NCBI RefSeq assembly: GCF_000708205.1
Contig: NW_014575558.1
Coordinates: forward strand, 994,117-1,058,116
Source: Mixia osmundae IAM 14324
Taxonomy: Eukaryota > Basidiomycota > Mixiomycetes > Mixiales > Mixiaceae
Length of the DNA stretch: 64,000 nucleotides
Direction: 5' to 3'
Within the stretch, counting starts at the first letter, position 1. Each line of letters opens with the position of its first letter. A model generated the notes under the pieces. It was not told the DNA's origin and did not search any database. It saw nothing but the letters and a program-made list of their open reading frames with translations. Shown piece by piece: positions 47,374 to 57,902 of the stretch. The translations under genes and the position numbers were made by a program.

Positions 47374-48978
47374 ATGACTGCACTCCCGCCAGCGACAGAC
47401 ACGGCACTAGATGTGTATGCTCGTTCGCTGAGCAGACGGCAGGTTTTGGGCAGCTACCAGCTAGCGACCACGCTCATACGGCTCTTACACCTCGTTGTCA
47501 GCTCAAGCTCGTTTGACTCCCTCGACGAGCTCGTCTCGATCCTGCGTGCCGTAGGCGCACAGCTAGACAAGGCAGCCGGCAAGCAGCGTGAACTCGTGCT
47601 CAACAACGTCCTCCTTCGAGTCGTACGCAACATCCAAGAGGAGTATTCGACGGCACTGGCTGGCCATCTCGAGGCGCTGCCGCTCGCGCAGACGACTACA
47701 GAAGAGCATGTGTCCTCACCCGTCTCGATGCAAGCTTCGCCCATCAGCAAGGCACCCAGCGTGACCAACAGCGCCAGCAAGTCTGCTCTGACGCAAATCA
47801 AGGGCTCTGCGGGTAGCACGCATTCGCTCTTTGACTTGCTCGGACACCGTGATCATGCTCCGGCCAGCGATATCTCAACGTCGACAACGCCTCGTCACAC
47901 TGGCTTCTCGCCCTCTCACTCGTCGGTTGACCTGTCCCAGCTCAATGCAAACGAGCTCAAACGTGGCTTTTTCTCGCGCAATCACTCAAGCGAGGCATTC
48001 GGGCCTCCTGATCACATCGAGGCCACCACGTCCAAAAGTCCGCGCGCCGAGTTGTCTTCTTCCAGCACCAGTCTCGACCCCCTCCAGAGCTCGCAGGGGC
48101 CGCAAAGAGCAGAGAGTCGTGCGTTTGACAAGCGCATTGAGCAGCTCAAGCCGGTGTTTTGCGACGCCATCACGGATTTGCTGGACGAGGTCGAGACATC
48201 TGCAGAGAACATTGGCGCGCAGGCTCCTGACCACATCCATTCGTCGTGCGTACAGCGAACTCTCTGCGAAAGATTCGCAATGGCTCACATGTCGTTCAGC
48301 GAAATCATTCTGACCCTTGCGCACTCAAAGACAGTCGAGACATTTCTCAAGACCGCTCATGCCAAGAAGCGACGCTTCACAGTCGTAGTGGCAGAGAGCG
48401 CGCCCTCGTAGGTCGACAGCGTCGATTCATACGCGTGCTGACTTGTGGCCAGCTTCACGGGGCGATCGATGGCGCTTGCGCTTTCCAACGCCGGCATCGA
48501 CACTGTGCTTTTACCAGATGCCGCCGTCTTTGCTCTCATGTCTCGCGTTTCCAAAGTCATTCTCGGCGCGCACAATGTCCTCGCAGATGGTTCCTTCGTG
48601 GCTCATACGGGCGCTCTGCCCATTTGCCGCATCGCCAAGGCGCATCTCGTGCCCGTTGTCATCTGCGCAGGCGTCTACAAGTTCTCGCACGTCTTCATGG
48701 CCGACGATACGGCGTTGCTCGACTTTGCAAGTCCAACAGAGCTCCTCGCGCAAGATGAGCGCAAGACGAAACCTCGGATCGGTCTCCACGGCGAATGTGA
48801 CTTTGTAGCGCCCTACTTTGATCGCGTGCCATCGCAGCTCGTCAGCTTGTTCATCACTAATCTGTACGTGGCCACTCAGTCGTCGACAGCAGGGTACGTG
48901 CTGAATCCTGGCATGGACAGGGGAGCACATCCGGCGGGAACGACCTACAAGGTCTTGCAGGACTTGCTAGGCGCATAG
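47374..48978 (+). CDS. GCD7: Translation initiation factor eIF2B subunit beta
   Basis: Part of the guanine nucleotide exchange factor for eIF2. Two exons (47374-48407, 48453-48978) give 519 residues. N-terminal helical part YARSLSRRQVLGSYQLATTL matches GCD7. A long Ser-rich insertion follows, then the regulatory-subunit Rossmann-like core: NIGAQAPDHIHSS, ILTLAHSKTVETFLKTAHAK, FTVVVAESAPS-FTGRSMAL, AVFALMSRVSKVILGAHNVL, FDRVPSQLVSLFITNL. An upstream in-frame ATG at 47287 exists, but 47374 fits the family start better. Deletion or substitution of the family's CPF-type cysteine segment (here APSF) is a small variation. Confidence 0.88.
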
Positions 48979-49079
48979 TTCGGCGGGCGATGCATAATTT
49001 GACAACACAGAGACACAGACATTCGACAATTAGATCTTGCTGGTGTGAGCGGTGATGCTGTACGGATGCGCCCGATGCG

Positions 49080-51125
49080 TCATTCCTCTTCGAAAAACTC
49101 GATTTCATGAGCGTGAGCCGCCTCTGTCGCCTTTTTCTCGGCCTCGGCTTTTTCGTCGAGGTCCCAAATTTCGCGGACGCCTGTCAGCGTACCGCTACTT
49201 GCATCACGCTGAAAGTCGACCGACAGCCATTTGCCAGTGACGGGCGCAGTGAATCGGACAAGCTTGAGTGTCTTGCTTCTGATAGCAACTTTTTGAGCAG
49301 CCGCGATGAGCAAATCCTTCTGCGTCTTGTCTGTCGCTGCTTTATTACGTCTGACTGGAGGCGGTGATGGCGCCCTCCGACGACCACGAGCCGCCGACCC
49401 TTTGGGCGCAGAGCTGACACTCGATTCGGTCGGGAAATGGTTGATGCTGAGCGTCTCGAGACGTTGGAACTGACCGAGCGCTCCTGCAAGCTCGTCCCAT
49501 GTTCGTTTCCGGCTTGCCCAATCGACACCCTTGCGGCCTGCAGCTTCGGCTTCCATCGTGGTCTGCGCGCCGGGACCGCCGAGACGCAAGTCAAGGTCGA
49601 GCACGTTTGGCCACTGTGTCGCCATTGAATCGAGCAACGTTGGTTGCAAAGCATCGTGAGATATCCACGTGATCGCAACTGTTTCGAGAGCAGTTGATGG
49701 GATCGCATCAATAAGCTTTGTCAAGAGCTGTGGCGCAAGAATGAATGACAGCTGAAGGTGTAGCGATACGAGCTGGGGAGGAGCCTTCATCGTCTGCCGT
49801 CAAAAATCTCCATCAGTAAGAGAAAGCAGCAGATCGCGGCGTCGAACTGACATTGTAGCCTTTTACGATGGCAGCGATGGCGCTCTCGTCGATACCTTCG
49901 ACATGCAGCGTTTCAATCTGAGACCACACGACTCCGCGCTCGAACCAAGCCGCACAAGCTGGTCCACCGTCCCGTTCTGGCCTGACGATCTCTAGATGCT
50001 TTACATGCCAGTGTTGGGTGGGCATGGGTGCAAACGACGAAAGGGGCAGGGGCTGCTGATCGAAGGGCCTCACGTCGGGCGAGGTGAAAGGCGAGTCTCG
50101 CGGTGAGGAGCCCCACGAGCTGCCGAGCAGATCTGCCAGTGCCCCCGTCGGCGCACCAGGTCCAGAAGTCACTCTGGTATGGCCAAAGGTGGCATAGCCG
50201 CCCTGCGCCACGACCTTTGGACTGATAGCGATCGGTATTGCAATAGGACCCGCCCTTGTGGACAAGTCTGCTGTCGTGATAGCTGGAACAGGCGGGGTGG
50301 GATCCAGCATGGCTAGCCTCGAGAGCGGCTCGGGTGCAGGGAGACCGTTTGACGAGCTGGACCGCTCTATGCGATATTCCTCAGCCACGTTTTCTTCGCT
50401 GATCATGTGAATCATCGAGGGCGGCATGGGCGCTATCTCGGGTATATCCTCGATCCGCTCGAGATGTGCGGACGAGCCTTTGCGAGGATTTGCTCTGTAA
50501 GTGTCGAGATCGATCTGTGAGGCCGACCGGGGTATAATGCTGGCATCGTCCGCGCTGCCACCAACGCAAGCACTGGCAGCGTTGACTGCGAGACGCTCCC
50601 GAGGCGCAAAGTGGATGGGCTCAGAGTAGCGCGGGAGATGGTTGAAGACACCTCCCCAGCAACCTCTGAGGATGAGCGTCTCGAGGCCGCTCAGAGAGGC
50701 GTAGAACGTCTCTGCTTCCTCGACAGAGACTGTCTCGTAGAGCGCCAGTGTATGAATTTGGCGGGGGTCACCGGGAGGCTTGTGCTTTGCATGGCTCGAC
50801 AGAACGCTTGTGATCTGTGCAGGCACGACCCGAGTGGATTGGCCTGCTCGAAAGGTGAAAGACTCTATGTGGCTTGCCCTGATGCCTGTCAACGCCCAAC
50901 GTGATCAGCTCGGACACACTGCTGCAGGTGCCTGTCAGGCTGACCCGGCGAGGCGAGAGCGTCTCTGAGCATGCCGAGCGTGCTGCTGCTGAGCCAGAGC
51001 AGCATAGGCGACGAGCAGTCGAGGACGAGCTCGATGGGCAACGGCAGCGGTCCCGGACTGCCTGCGTACTCGAGCAGCTTCTGCATCGTGCTCGGCACTG
51101 CCGGGTTGACAATGAGTGCCGACAT
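49080..51125 (-). CDS. Protein of unknown function with leucine-rich-repeat-like segments
   Basis: Starts at 51125 (MSALIVNPAVPSTMQKLLEY). A second large exon (about 50892-49845) begins GIRASHIESFTFRAG and has strand-helix units such as LSGLETLILRGCWGG, HWHVKHLEIVRPE and QIETLHVEGIDES around a ~150-residue disordered Ser/Pro insertion. The third (49790-49080) continues with LVSLHLQLSF, ALETVAITWISH, VLDLDLRLGG and RLETLSINHFP, and ends in an acidic tail. The spacing resembles fungal F-box/LRR-type proteins, but no F-box was identified. Boundaries of intron 1 are uncertain. Confidence 0.6.
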
Positions 51126-51218
51126 GTCGCTCGCTATGTATCCACGGTCATGCTGCTTGCCGACCGAGCCGGCGCCGCATCATCGAAGGGCAGGGCAAGC
51201 TTCAAAGAGGAGCAAATG

Positions 51219-51234
51219 CGCGCGCGCGCGCGCG
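51219..51234. repeat. (GC)n dinucleotide tract
   Basis: An uninterrupted alternating GC run of about 16 nt lies just upstream of the LRR-like gene's start, in the intergenic space. Alternating purine-pyrimidine of this kind can adopt Z-DNA; any role is speculative. Confidence 0.7.
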
Positions 51235-51320
51235 GGGTAAGCGGTAAGCGGCTCCCTCTCCATCATCAGGCTGGGCTCTCTGACGGGCAGAAGAGTCTAC
51301 AACAAGCGTATAGGGTGACC

Positions 51321-52089
51321 TCATCCGCTGTCTGTCTTGGCATCGGCGATGATAGATCGAGCGACGCGGATGCCATGCAGGACAGACTTGTGGAGCGACT
51401 CTGGCAAGGTGAGGAAGCCATCACGCGTGTGCACCCGATAGGACGGCATGGGCTCATAAGACTCCCTGACGAGCTTGCCCTGCTGGACGAGCGTGGTGGC
51501 GATGATGTCGTCTGGCTCGCCTGCTCGGTTCAGTGGCGGCGGATTCCTCTCGTCTGGCGTCAAACGTGTCAGTCACTATCGAGCTCGCAAGTGCATCATT
51601 GGGGGCAAGAGACGCACCTAGCAGATGTAGCCAACCCTCTGCTGCCATCTCCGCTCTCACCTTCATCACCTCGTCCTCGTAGATCGCGCCAGACACGATA
51701 GCATGGACGACATTGATGAAATCAGGATTGTCATGAAACGAGCCTGGCGCGATCCTGAGCTGGTCGAGCGGCGTGTCATCGTGTGCCCGATCTGCTGATG
51801 GTTTGAGCTCGGGCGGATAGTCTAGCGAGCCGAGCAGAGTAGGATCGCTCAGATCAGTCGGCGGCTGTGGCACGTAAGAGACAAGCAAGATCGGTCTCTC
51901 AGTCGCACGAGCGTGATTCGGCGGCCAGCGAATGTAGTACAGTCCTCGCTCGTGGTGTCGGTCCTTGAAGTAGCCTTGCTGTTCGAGCTGGTCCAGCTGC
52001 TGCTTGGAGAAGACGGCACTATTGGTGACCAGCGGGGTAGCAGAGAACAACCTGCGTTGTATCGGACTGCATTGTCTCGTGGCCAGCAT
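51321..52089 (-). CDS. Probable mitochondrial protein, conserved family of unknown function
   Basis: Two exons (52089-51618, 51553-51321) give 234 residues. The N-terminus MLATRQCSPIQRRLFSATPLV is a good mitochondrial presequence with an RRLFSAT-type cleavage region. The body has HDNPDFINVVHAIVSGAIYE, AAEGWLHLLDERNPPPLNRA, GEPDDIIATTLVQQG and SYEPMPSYRVHT. The regular, acidic-plus-Pro pattern looks like a conserved domain, but I cannot name it. An in-frame ATG at 52140 would extend it by 17 residues. Confidence 0.65.
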
Positions 52090-52164
52090 ACCGGCCAGTC
52101 TCAGTGTTCTGCTCGCTGCGCACGTACATCTGATGTCCATGGCCGTCTGTCGAGGCTCGATCCG

Positions 52165-52206
52165 GGGACGGTGATGGTGGTGACGGTGACGGTGACGGTG
52201 ACGGTG
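52165..52206. repeat. Hexanucleotide microsatellite (GGTGAC)n
   Basis: Five to six imperfect GGTGAC/GGTGAT units, just upstream of the mitochondrial protein gene. Open on the minus strand as a Val-Thr repeat, but the frame there opens with TTG, so I read it as non-coding. Confidence 0.7.
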
Positions 52207-52492
52207 CTGCTTGGCGCGTTGCTTGCTGCTGCCGCTGCGGTGACCTCATCCACCGACGATGACGCAACGTTGCGCTCAAAGGGCATCAGCCTAGACAGCG
52301 TACACGCCTCACCATCCGCGACAGAGAGGACTCGCAGGTCAACGACGCTTCCTTGCGCAACAGCGCCGCCGTAGAAGCGCGCAAATTGCGGCGATAGCCA
52401 AACGCTATCGCTCAACCGTTCAGCCGTGCGGGCAGGCCACTAGGGAATCCTTTCGCCCCGTATAAGCTCGCATCACCTGTTCCCACCTCATC

Positions 52493-54062
52493 ATGGGCTT
52501 CTCCAACCTGCTGCAGAAACAGGCACGTCAGATTTGGCTCTATCAATCTTGCACACCGACCTCACTCTCGCGACGATGGTACTTCTCTCATGCTGCTCGG
52601 CATCGCTGTAGCAGCACAGTTTCAAGCAAAGCCTACCATCGCCGCTCTGCTCGAGCTGATCCCCATCGCAATCACCCTCGCCTGGCTTTGTTCGGACGCG
52701 CTTGAGCCAAGCTGACATGCGGGCTCGCAGCCGGAGAGCTATGCTAAGAAGGCAAACTACAAATTCCTCACTATCCTCGGTGAAGGTACGTTTGGCGAAG
52801 TCAAAAAGGCTGTCTGGAAGCGTCCAAAGTCCCATTCGTCCAACGATTCGCACGCCGACAAGGAGCAGGCTGCCAAGGGCGAGCATCAACCCTCGAAAGA
52901 GGCCGACGAGGGCTACGAGGAGATCGAAGTCGCTGTAAAGTGTATCAAGAAGAAGATCGTCCGCGGCCAAGAATCGATCGTCTACGATGAGATGGATGTC
53001 CTCAAAGGCCTCAATCATCCCAATATCGTCAAGCTATACGACTGGTTCGAGTCAAAGGATAAATACTACCTCACTTTTGAGATTGCCAGCGGTGGCGAAC
53101 TGTTTGATCGCATCTGCGAAAAGGGCAAGTTCACCGAGAAGGACGCCATCAGCTGCATCAAAGCCACTCTCGTGAGCGTTCACCGGATGATCTGCAGCAC
53201 GAGCTGACAAGCACGACAGGCCGGTGTCGCTTATCTGCATTCTCATCAGATCGTCCACCGTGACCTGAAGCCAGAGAACTTGCTCTACCGCACACGCGCA
53301 CCCGACTCCTCGCTCGTCATTGCCGACTTTGGCATCGCAAAGCATCTGCACAGCGAAGAGGAAGTGCTCACGACCGTCTGTGGCAGTCCAGGCTATGCTG
53401 CGCCCGAAGTCCTCAACAAGGTCGGCCACGGCAAGGCCGTCGATCTCTGGTCAATCGGGTGAGCCGCCTGCGAGCCGCTCGCCTTTCCCGCTGACGGCCA
53501 TGCTCAGTGTGATCACTTACACCCTTCTCTGCGGCTACACACCGTTCCGCGCGACGGATCGACAAGAGCTGCTCGAGGAAACTACCCGTGCCAAGGTTGA
53601 ATTCCACGCGCGCTACTGGAAGAACGTCAGCGATGAAGGTACCCATCGTCGCGCTTGCCAGACGCACTCGCTCACCCGGACGAGCAGCCAAGGATTTCAT
53701 CATGTGTCTCATCAAGCCTGATCCGAAAGATCGCTATACGGCCGACCAAGTTCTGAAGCACAAGGCAAATCGCATGCGAGCTCATACATCCTGCTCGTGC
53801 TTACCATTGCGTCCAGTGGCTCAATGAGCACAGCCCTTCGGACGAACACGATCTTTCCCATGGTCTACGCGAGAACTGGAATGCCAGAAGGACGTGGCGC
53901 TCGACCATTTCTGCCGTCACCGCCACTCAGCGCCTGCAACGAGGGGCCACCAAGGCATCAGACGCGACCGCCCTCCCAGAGTCGGAGGAAGATCCGGCTC
54001 CGGCAAGGGGCGACAAAGAAGTCGATGATCTGCGCAAGAAAGTTTCGTCTGTCGAAGTCTAG
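52493..54062 (+). CDS. CMK1: Calcium/calmodulin-dependent protein kinase (CaMK1/CMK type)
   Basis: Six exons. Exon 1 (52493-52522) is just [10 protein letters not shown]; the 208-nt intron after it (52523-52730) starts with GC, ends GCTCGCAG and has a CTGAC branch. Kinase motifs: [42 protein letters not shown] (APE), DLWSIG. A charged insertion ([12 protein letters not shown] region) lies in the N-lobe between the Gly loop and the catalytic Lys. After the domain, [19 protein letters not shown] then [13 protein letters not shown] resembles the autoinhibitory and calmodulin-binding helix of CMK kinases. The last intron (53765-53816) also seems to be GC-AG. Likely Ca2+ stress signalling. Confidence 0.88.
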
Positions 54063-54217
54063 TCCATCCGTCCGTCCAGGTCCAACATAACCCTGTATCC
54101 AGTCGCTTGCATGTCTGCTTGTCATTGCTCGCTCCTCTTCGTCGCTACGTTTCAGCATGAGTGCACTCCTCCTCTCGTAGCTGACCGCGACACACTCTTC
54201 CAGCTAGCCTGTCCGGC

Positions 54218-55197
54218 ATGCCGATGCTCCTGCCTTCAGGCTGGCTCCTCATCGCCAACTTCATTCTTATCGTGTTTGCCCAGTCTGGCGGCGACGAGTG
54301 GCGACTCTATCCAGTCTATTCGGGAATCTGTCAACTGCAGCGCAATATCCATCTCGTATTCGACAGTGCGCTTGCATCATTCGATCAGCAAAGACTTGCT
54401 TACCGCTGGTCAATCAGGTGGCTGGCAGAAACCGGTCGATGAGCGCCGCGAGTGAGTCTCATCGCCCATGCTCGCTCCTCCGGCTCACGAGCTTTCCAGA
54501 CACCTCGACCTTATGATTGTGCATGAAGAGGCAGGCTATAGCATCAACTTTGTGAGCATCGCCGTCGGCGGCGCGCAGGTGCATGCATCTGACACGCTAT
54601 ATAGCTCAACACCCAAGGGGTCCACGCCAGCTGTTCAAGGCCCCAAGTGACACAAAACCCGAAGCATACCGTCGTCACCATTTGGGCCGACGTCTACGCT
54701 CGTCCGCTCAATTCGGCTCAACGTGAGCAGCATCAAATTGCTACTTGCCGGGCGTTGACCTGAAGGAGAAGACGCTCTCTGTTGCGTTTTACGCATGACG
54801 AGCATCTTCCAGGTCTATCTCGATACTCGAACCGTTGTCCCCATTCCCGACGTAGCTCCAACCGGCAGGCTCGTCTGTACGCCAGACTTCCATCGACCGG
54901 GCTGCAATCGCGAGTCACTCTGGCCTCCCACTCCAGGTCAGCTGTCTCATCGGGACTGGCAAACAACTTCTCATCACACGCTCAGATATATCGCCCGACG
55001 ATATGTGTCTCTGGACAGAGCACGGAGAGCTTTCCTGGGCAGACTTTCCATTCGACAGACAGTAAGTATCCAACCGACGCTATCTTGCGTCGTGTAGCAG
55101 AGACGCTTCAGCTCCCTGTACGATACCTGTACCGAAACGGGATCTCCCCCTCTCGTTGCTCAGCCCAGGATGCGCAAAGGATCGTGGTTTGGACTGA
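54218..55197 (+). CDS. Secreted family II protein, copy 3
   Basis: Signal peptide MPMLLPSGWLLIANFILIVFAQ then EWRLYPVYSGICQL. Exons follow with GGWQKPVDERR, HLDLMIVHEEAG, FVSIAVGGAQVHASDTLY, TVVTIWADVYARPLNSAQ, then FQVYLDTRTVVPIP and the family motif CTPDFHRPGCNR, then CLWTEHGELSWADFPFD. After a GTAAGT intron the acceptor CAG|AGACG gives CTIPVPKRDLPLSLLSPG and a TGA at 55195-55197. Each block has a counterpart in copies 1 and 4. The last exon overlaps the start of copy 4 by 28 nt. Predicted secreted; no known fold. Confidence 0.55.
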
Positions 55198-56159
55198 TCA
55201 GCCTGATCGCTGTCGCACGCTCAGCGGTGATAAGCGACTATGTCCCAGCTTATATCACCCACGACTGGATCCTCACTGCGACCTACCGGGCGTCTGTTGC
55301 CATCACGCCCGGCTTTGCGCTCCAATTCCAGAGCGTGAAGCTGGACAGAATGCGCACAGAGCATGTCATTTGCTCGCTTGTCATCGTCGACCGCTGACGG
55401 CCACGCAGAAGAGTCGAACTCGTCGTCCAGGAAACAACGCTGAGCGATCCAACAGTGCGTGTGCAATGGTCGATCGCAACTGTCACTGGGTGGGGCGCTA
55501 GTGCCCGATTCACGAAAGTATCAGAACTGCCAAACACTAAAGAGATGGTCTCCAAGGCGAGAATTATCGCATACGCCCGACCAATCAATTCGAACGATTG
55601 TAGGGATCCATTGTGTGTGCCTCTTTGCGTTCGCTCACAGCTTGCACTCACAGATGCTGCATGTTGCGCGCTCGTCATCACGAGCTATCCGACGCTTGCT
55701 TTGAATAGTCGCAAGTCGGATCAGCTGATCAGGGAGGCTCACTGACGTGGCGGTACAGAGCGCATTTACAATCCACCGTTTGTACCCAGGGCGACCGCTC
55801 GCTTGCAGTGCACGCCGGACTTTTACCGTCCGGGCTGTAATCGAGCCAACCTGTTTCCTCCTCCGCCGGGTAGGCCTGATTCTTCGCGCTGGAGGACATG
55901 CTGACTTGGTGCAAGATTTCGGCCGCGAAGAAGACGTCAGATGGACACAGCCCTTCCTGTGGCAAGGCACGTCAATCGACTTCTCGGTCAGCTGATATCT
56001 GCCGCACGAATACGAACGCCGCCGACACGTCAGGTACCTGGCCAAGACGTTTCGATGCGCTGTGATCTGCTGCCGAACGTTAGCCCGCCGGAGAAAAATC
56101 TGCCGACGAATCCTGTCTGGCCTGTTAACGAATCTTCAGAGATGTATGTCAAAATTTGA
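55170..56159 (+). CDS. Secreted family II protein, copy 4
   Basis: ATG at 55170 gives a signal peptide (MRKGSWFGLISLIAVARSA) followed by YITHDWILTATYRASVAI. Later exons: RVELVVQETTLSDPTVRVQW, KARIIAYARPINSNDC, RIYNPPFVPRATARLQ, then CTPDFYRPGCNRANLFPPPP, an intron with GTAGGC donor and CTGAC branch, DFGREEDVRWTQPFLWQ, and a last exon GQDVSMRCDLLPNVSPPEKN ending at TGA 56157-56159. Tandem duplicate of the gene immediately upstream. The first ATG lies inside the last exon of copy 3, in another frame. Boundaries of about five introns were placed by eye. Confidence 0.55.
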
Positions 56160-56426
56160 CTCGAAATGCATTATCGTAATATCGATGTCGGATCAATACA
56201 TCGCTCTGATTCGCGGCGAAGAGGCTGAACTGCGCATTGATAAAATGGCATCTGGCATCCGCTCTCGTCTGCGTACGTGAGCATCGATCAGGAAGAGAGC
56301 ACGACTGACGAACAGGGTACTGGAAAGTAACGTTGGCAACGCGTTCGAGACGCGCTGTTTAGCTTCTGAGGATCGCACACCAACGTTGCCGAGCGCTCCT
56401 GAAATCTAACCTCATCTGTATATGCG

Positions 56427-56956
56427 TCAGCCTGTTGAAAATTTGTGGCGCCCTGAGGACCCACTGTTGAGTACGTTGACCGTCACGGCAACGGACAACT
56501 TTGCCGTGCAACAACCGCGGATGATGTCACCAGCTGGCGAGCCGTCGCTTTGGACATCCATCCTTATGCCTATCGTCAGATCAAGGCGGTGCTCGTCCGG
56601 TCTGACCACTGTGCGGATTGCTTTGCAATCCACCTTGCGAAAACGGGGCTGTTCGTGCTACCGGACTGTATCAGCTCTCGTTGTTTGGTCCGATCGACGG
56701 AGAGGCTTGCACAATCCGCGCTGGCGCTTTCAAAATGGAGAAAAGGAAAGAGCTCTGCAAAGATGACAGCTTTTGAAAAGTCCAGACGAGGCATAATTGG
56801 TACCGCAAAAGCAGCATTGAGACTTTGCGGAATTCGAGGACAGTGAGTCGACCCAGCGGTGATCATCCAGCAATAGCTATATTTCGAGACTGGAGCGCTG
56901 CTCGAGCCGATGAGCATGCTCACCCAGAGTGCGAGGGCAGGCAAAACGATGGTCAT
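56427..56956 (-). CDS. Diverged secreted family I protein (3' end unresolved)
   Basis: The ATG at 56956 gives signal peptide MTIVLPALALWVSMLIGSSSA and YCWMITAGSTHC, which keeps the C-to-C distance of the C-x5-C-x3-C block but has Gly at the middle position, as Thr replaces it in the 14.2-kb gene. A second exon near 56430-56620 encodes DLTIGIRMDVQSDGSPAGDI followed by IRGCCTAKLSVAVTV, matching EYIVDISAIL...IVAAIADCCDLRW. The third exon could not be located with confidence in 56.18-56.42 kb. Possibly a truncated copy. Confidence 0.42.
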
Positions 56957-57099
56957 CCTTGCAGCGAATTCTGCTCGAGATTTGGGGGATTTTCGCGTGT
57001 CACGACAATCGTGACAGATGGTCGAATGACACATCCCTGACTTTGTCGATCGGCTTTCCGCATGACGTTGATCTGTAAGTTTTCATGACGTGGATCTAG

Positions 57100-57897
57100 C
57101 ATGAGCCGACATGCGGCTCCACTGGCATGGTTGACCGCAAAGGTCACACGACTGGTCTTGCTTACGGCGCGCATGATCGAGCCTCTTGCCTGTTGCACGA
57201 TCACGAGTGTCTCGAGACTGATATAACCAGGCAGGCTCTCTTGTCTGATGGGAGCTATTCGGACTGTCGCTCCTGTCGTTCGGACGGGTCAAGTAATAAG
57301 CCATCGGCAGCTTGTCTTTATTGCTCGCGCAGCTGCATAGAGTGTCATGCACATTGCCAAGATGCTACGTCAGCAAAGGCAGACAATGACTACGTTTGTA
57401 TGGGTCAGCCGAGCAGGCCGGTCGCCGGCTTCCACTTCCGAGACAGTATGCGGCAGATGCAAGCAAGCTTTCGCTCGGCAGTTTTCGGGTGCAGACTGAA
57501 CATAGCTGATGAAATTGTGTCATACTGAGACTTCCACGAGTCTGAGGCCGGAGGGTCATGCTGACGAAGCCCAACAGAATATGGACTAATCATCGCAGGA
57601 TATTCCAGCGGACAGTGTGGAGCAAGACTGGTACATAGATGCAATGCGCCGTCGGATCGCTGCATCGATGCTGATATGTGAGGAAGTGTGTAGCACAAAA
57701 GGTATCACAGGCTATTCGGGTAAGTCATCGCCCATCGTTAAGCGTTGAGCCGGCAAGCGCGAAATGAACTTTGGCGCGTCGAAATTGGCAACATCCAGCT
57801 CCGAATGGAGCCTTGCAAAAAGCCAGCAGTCACCGCTGCGTATGTTCCACTGCTCAGTGACGACCAAAAGAAGGAGCGACACGCGCGAGTGGGCCAA
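57100..57897 (-). CDS. Degenerate secreted family I relative
   Basis: An open segment from 57897 (MAHSRVSLLLLVV, a short hydrophobic start) reaches FDAPKFISRLPAQ, similar to the family's DAPSSFEVFSGPG end of exon 1, but keeps only the first of the three signature cysteines. A second segment (57405-57600) has SQYDTISSAMFSLHPKTAER followed by KLACICRILSRKW, aligning in length with EYIVDISAIL...ADCCDLRW. A third exon is doubtful (SRVTFAVNHASGAACRLM near 57150). Evidence is by pattern only; a pseudogene is as likely as a gene. Confidence 0.3.
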
Positions 57898-57902
57898 AAA
57901 GT

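Noticed and set aside
50901-51701. 266-codon plus-strand frame across the LRR-like and mitochondrial protein genes
   Set aside because: Spans two genes on the opposite strand plus the GC tract, with composition typical of an antisense shadow.
52101-52415. Minus-strand open frame with a Val-Thr repeat over the GGTGAC microsatellite
   Set aside because: Opens with TTG, not ATG, and the repeat itself keeps the frame open.
56187-56412. Possible small plus-strand two-exon gene starting MSDQYIALIRGEEAELRIDK
   Set aside because: No homology; it lies where the third exon of the minus-strand family I gene should be, and the second part is only loosely supported.
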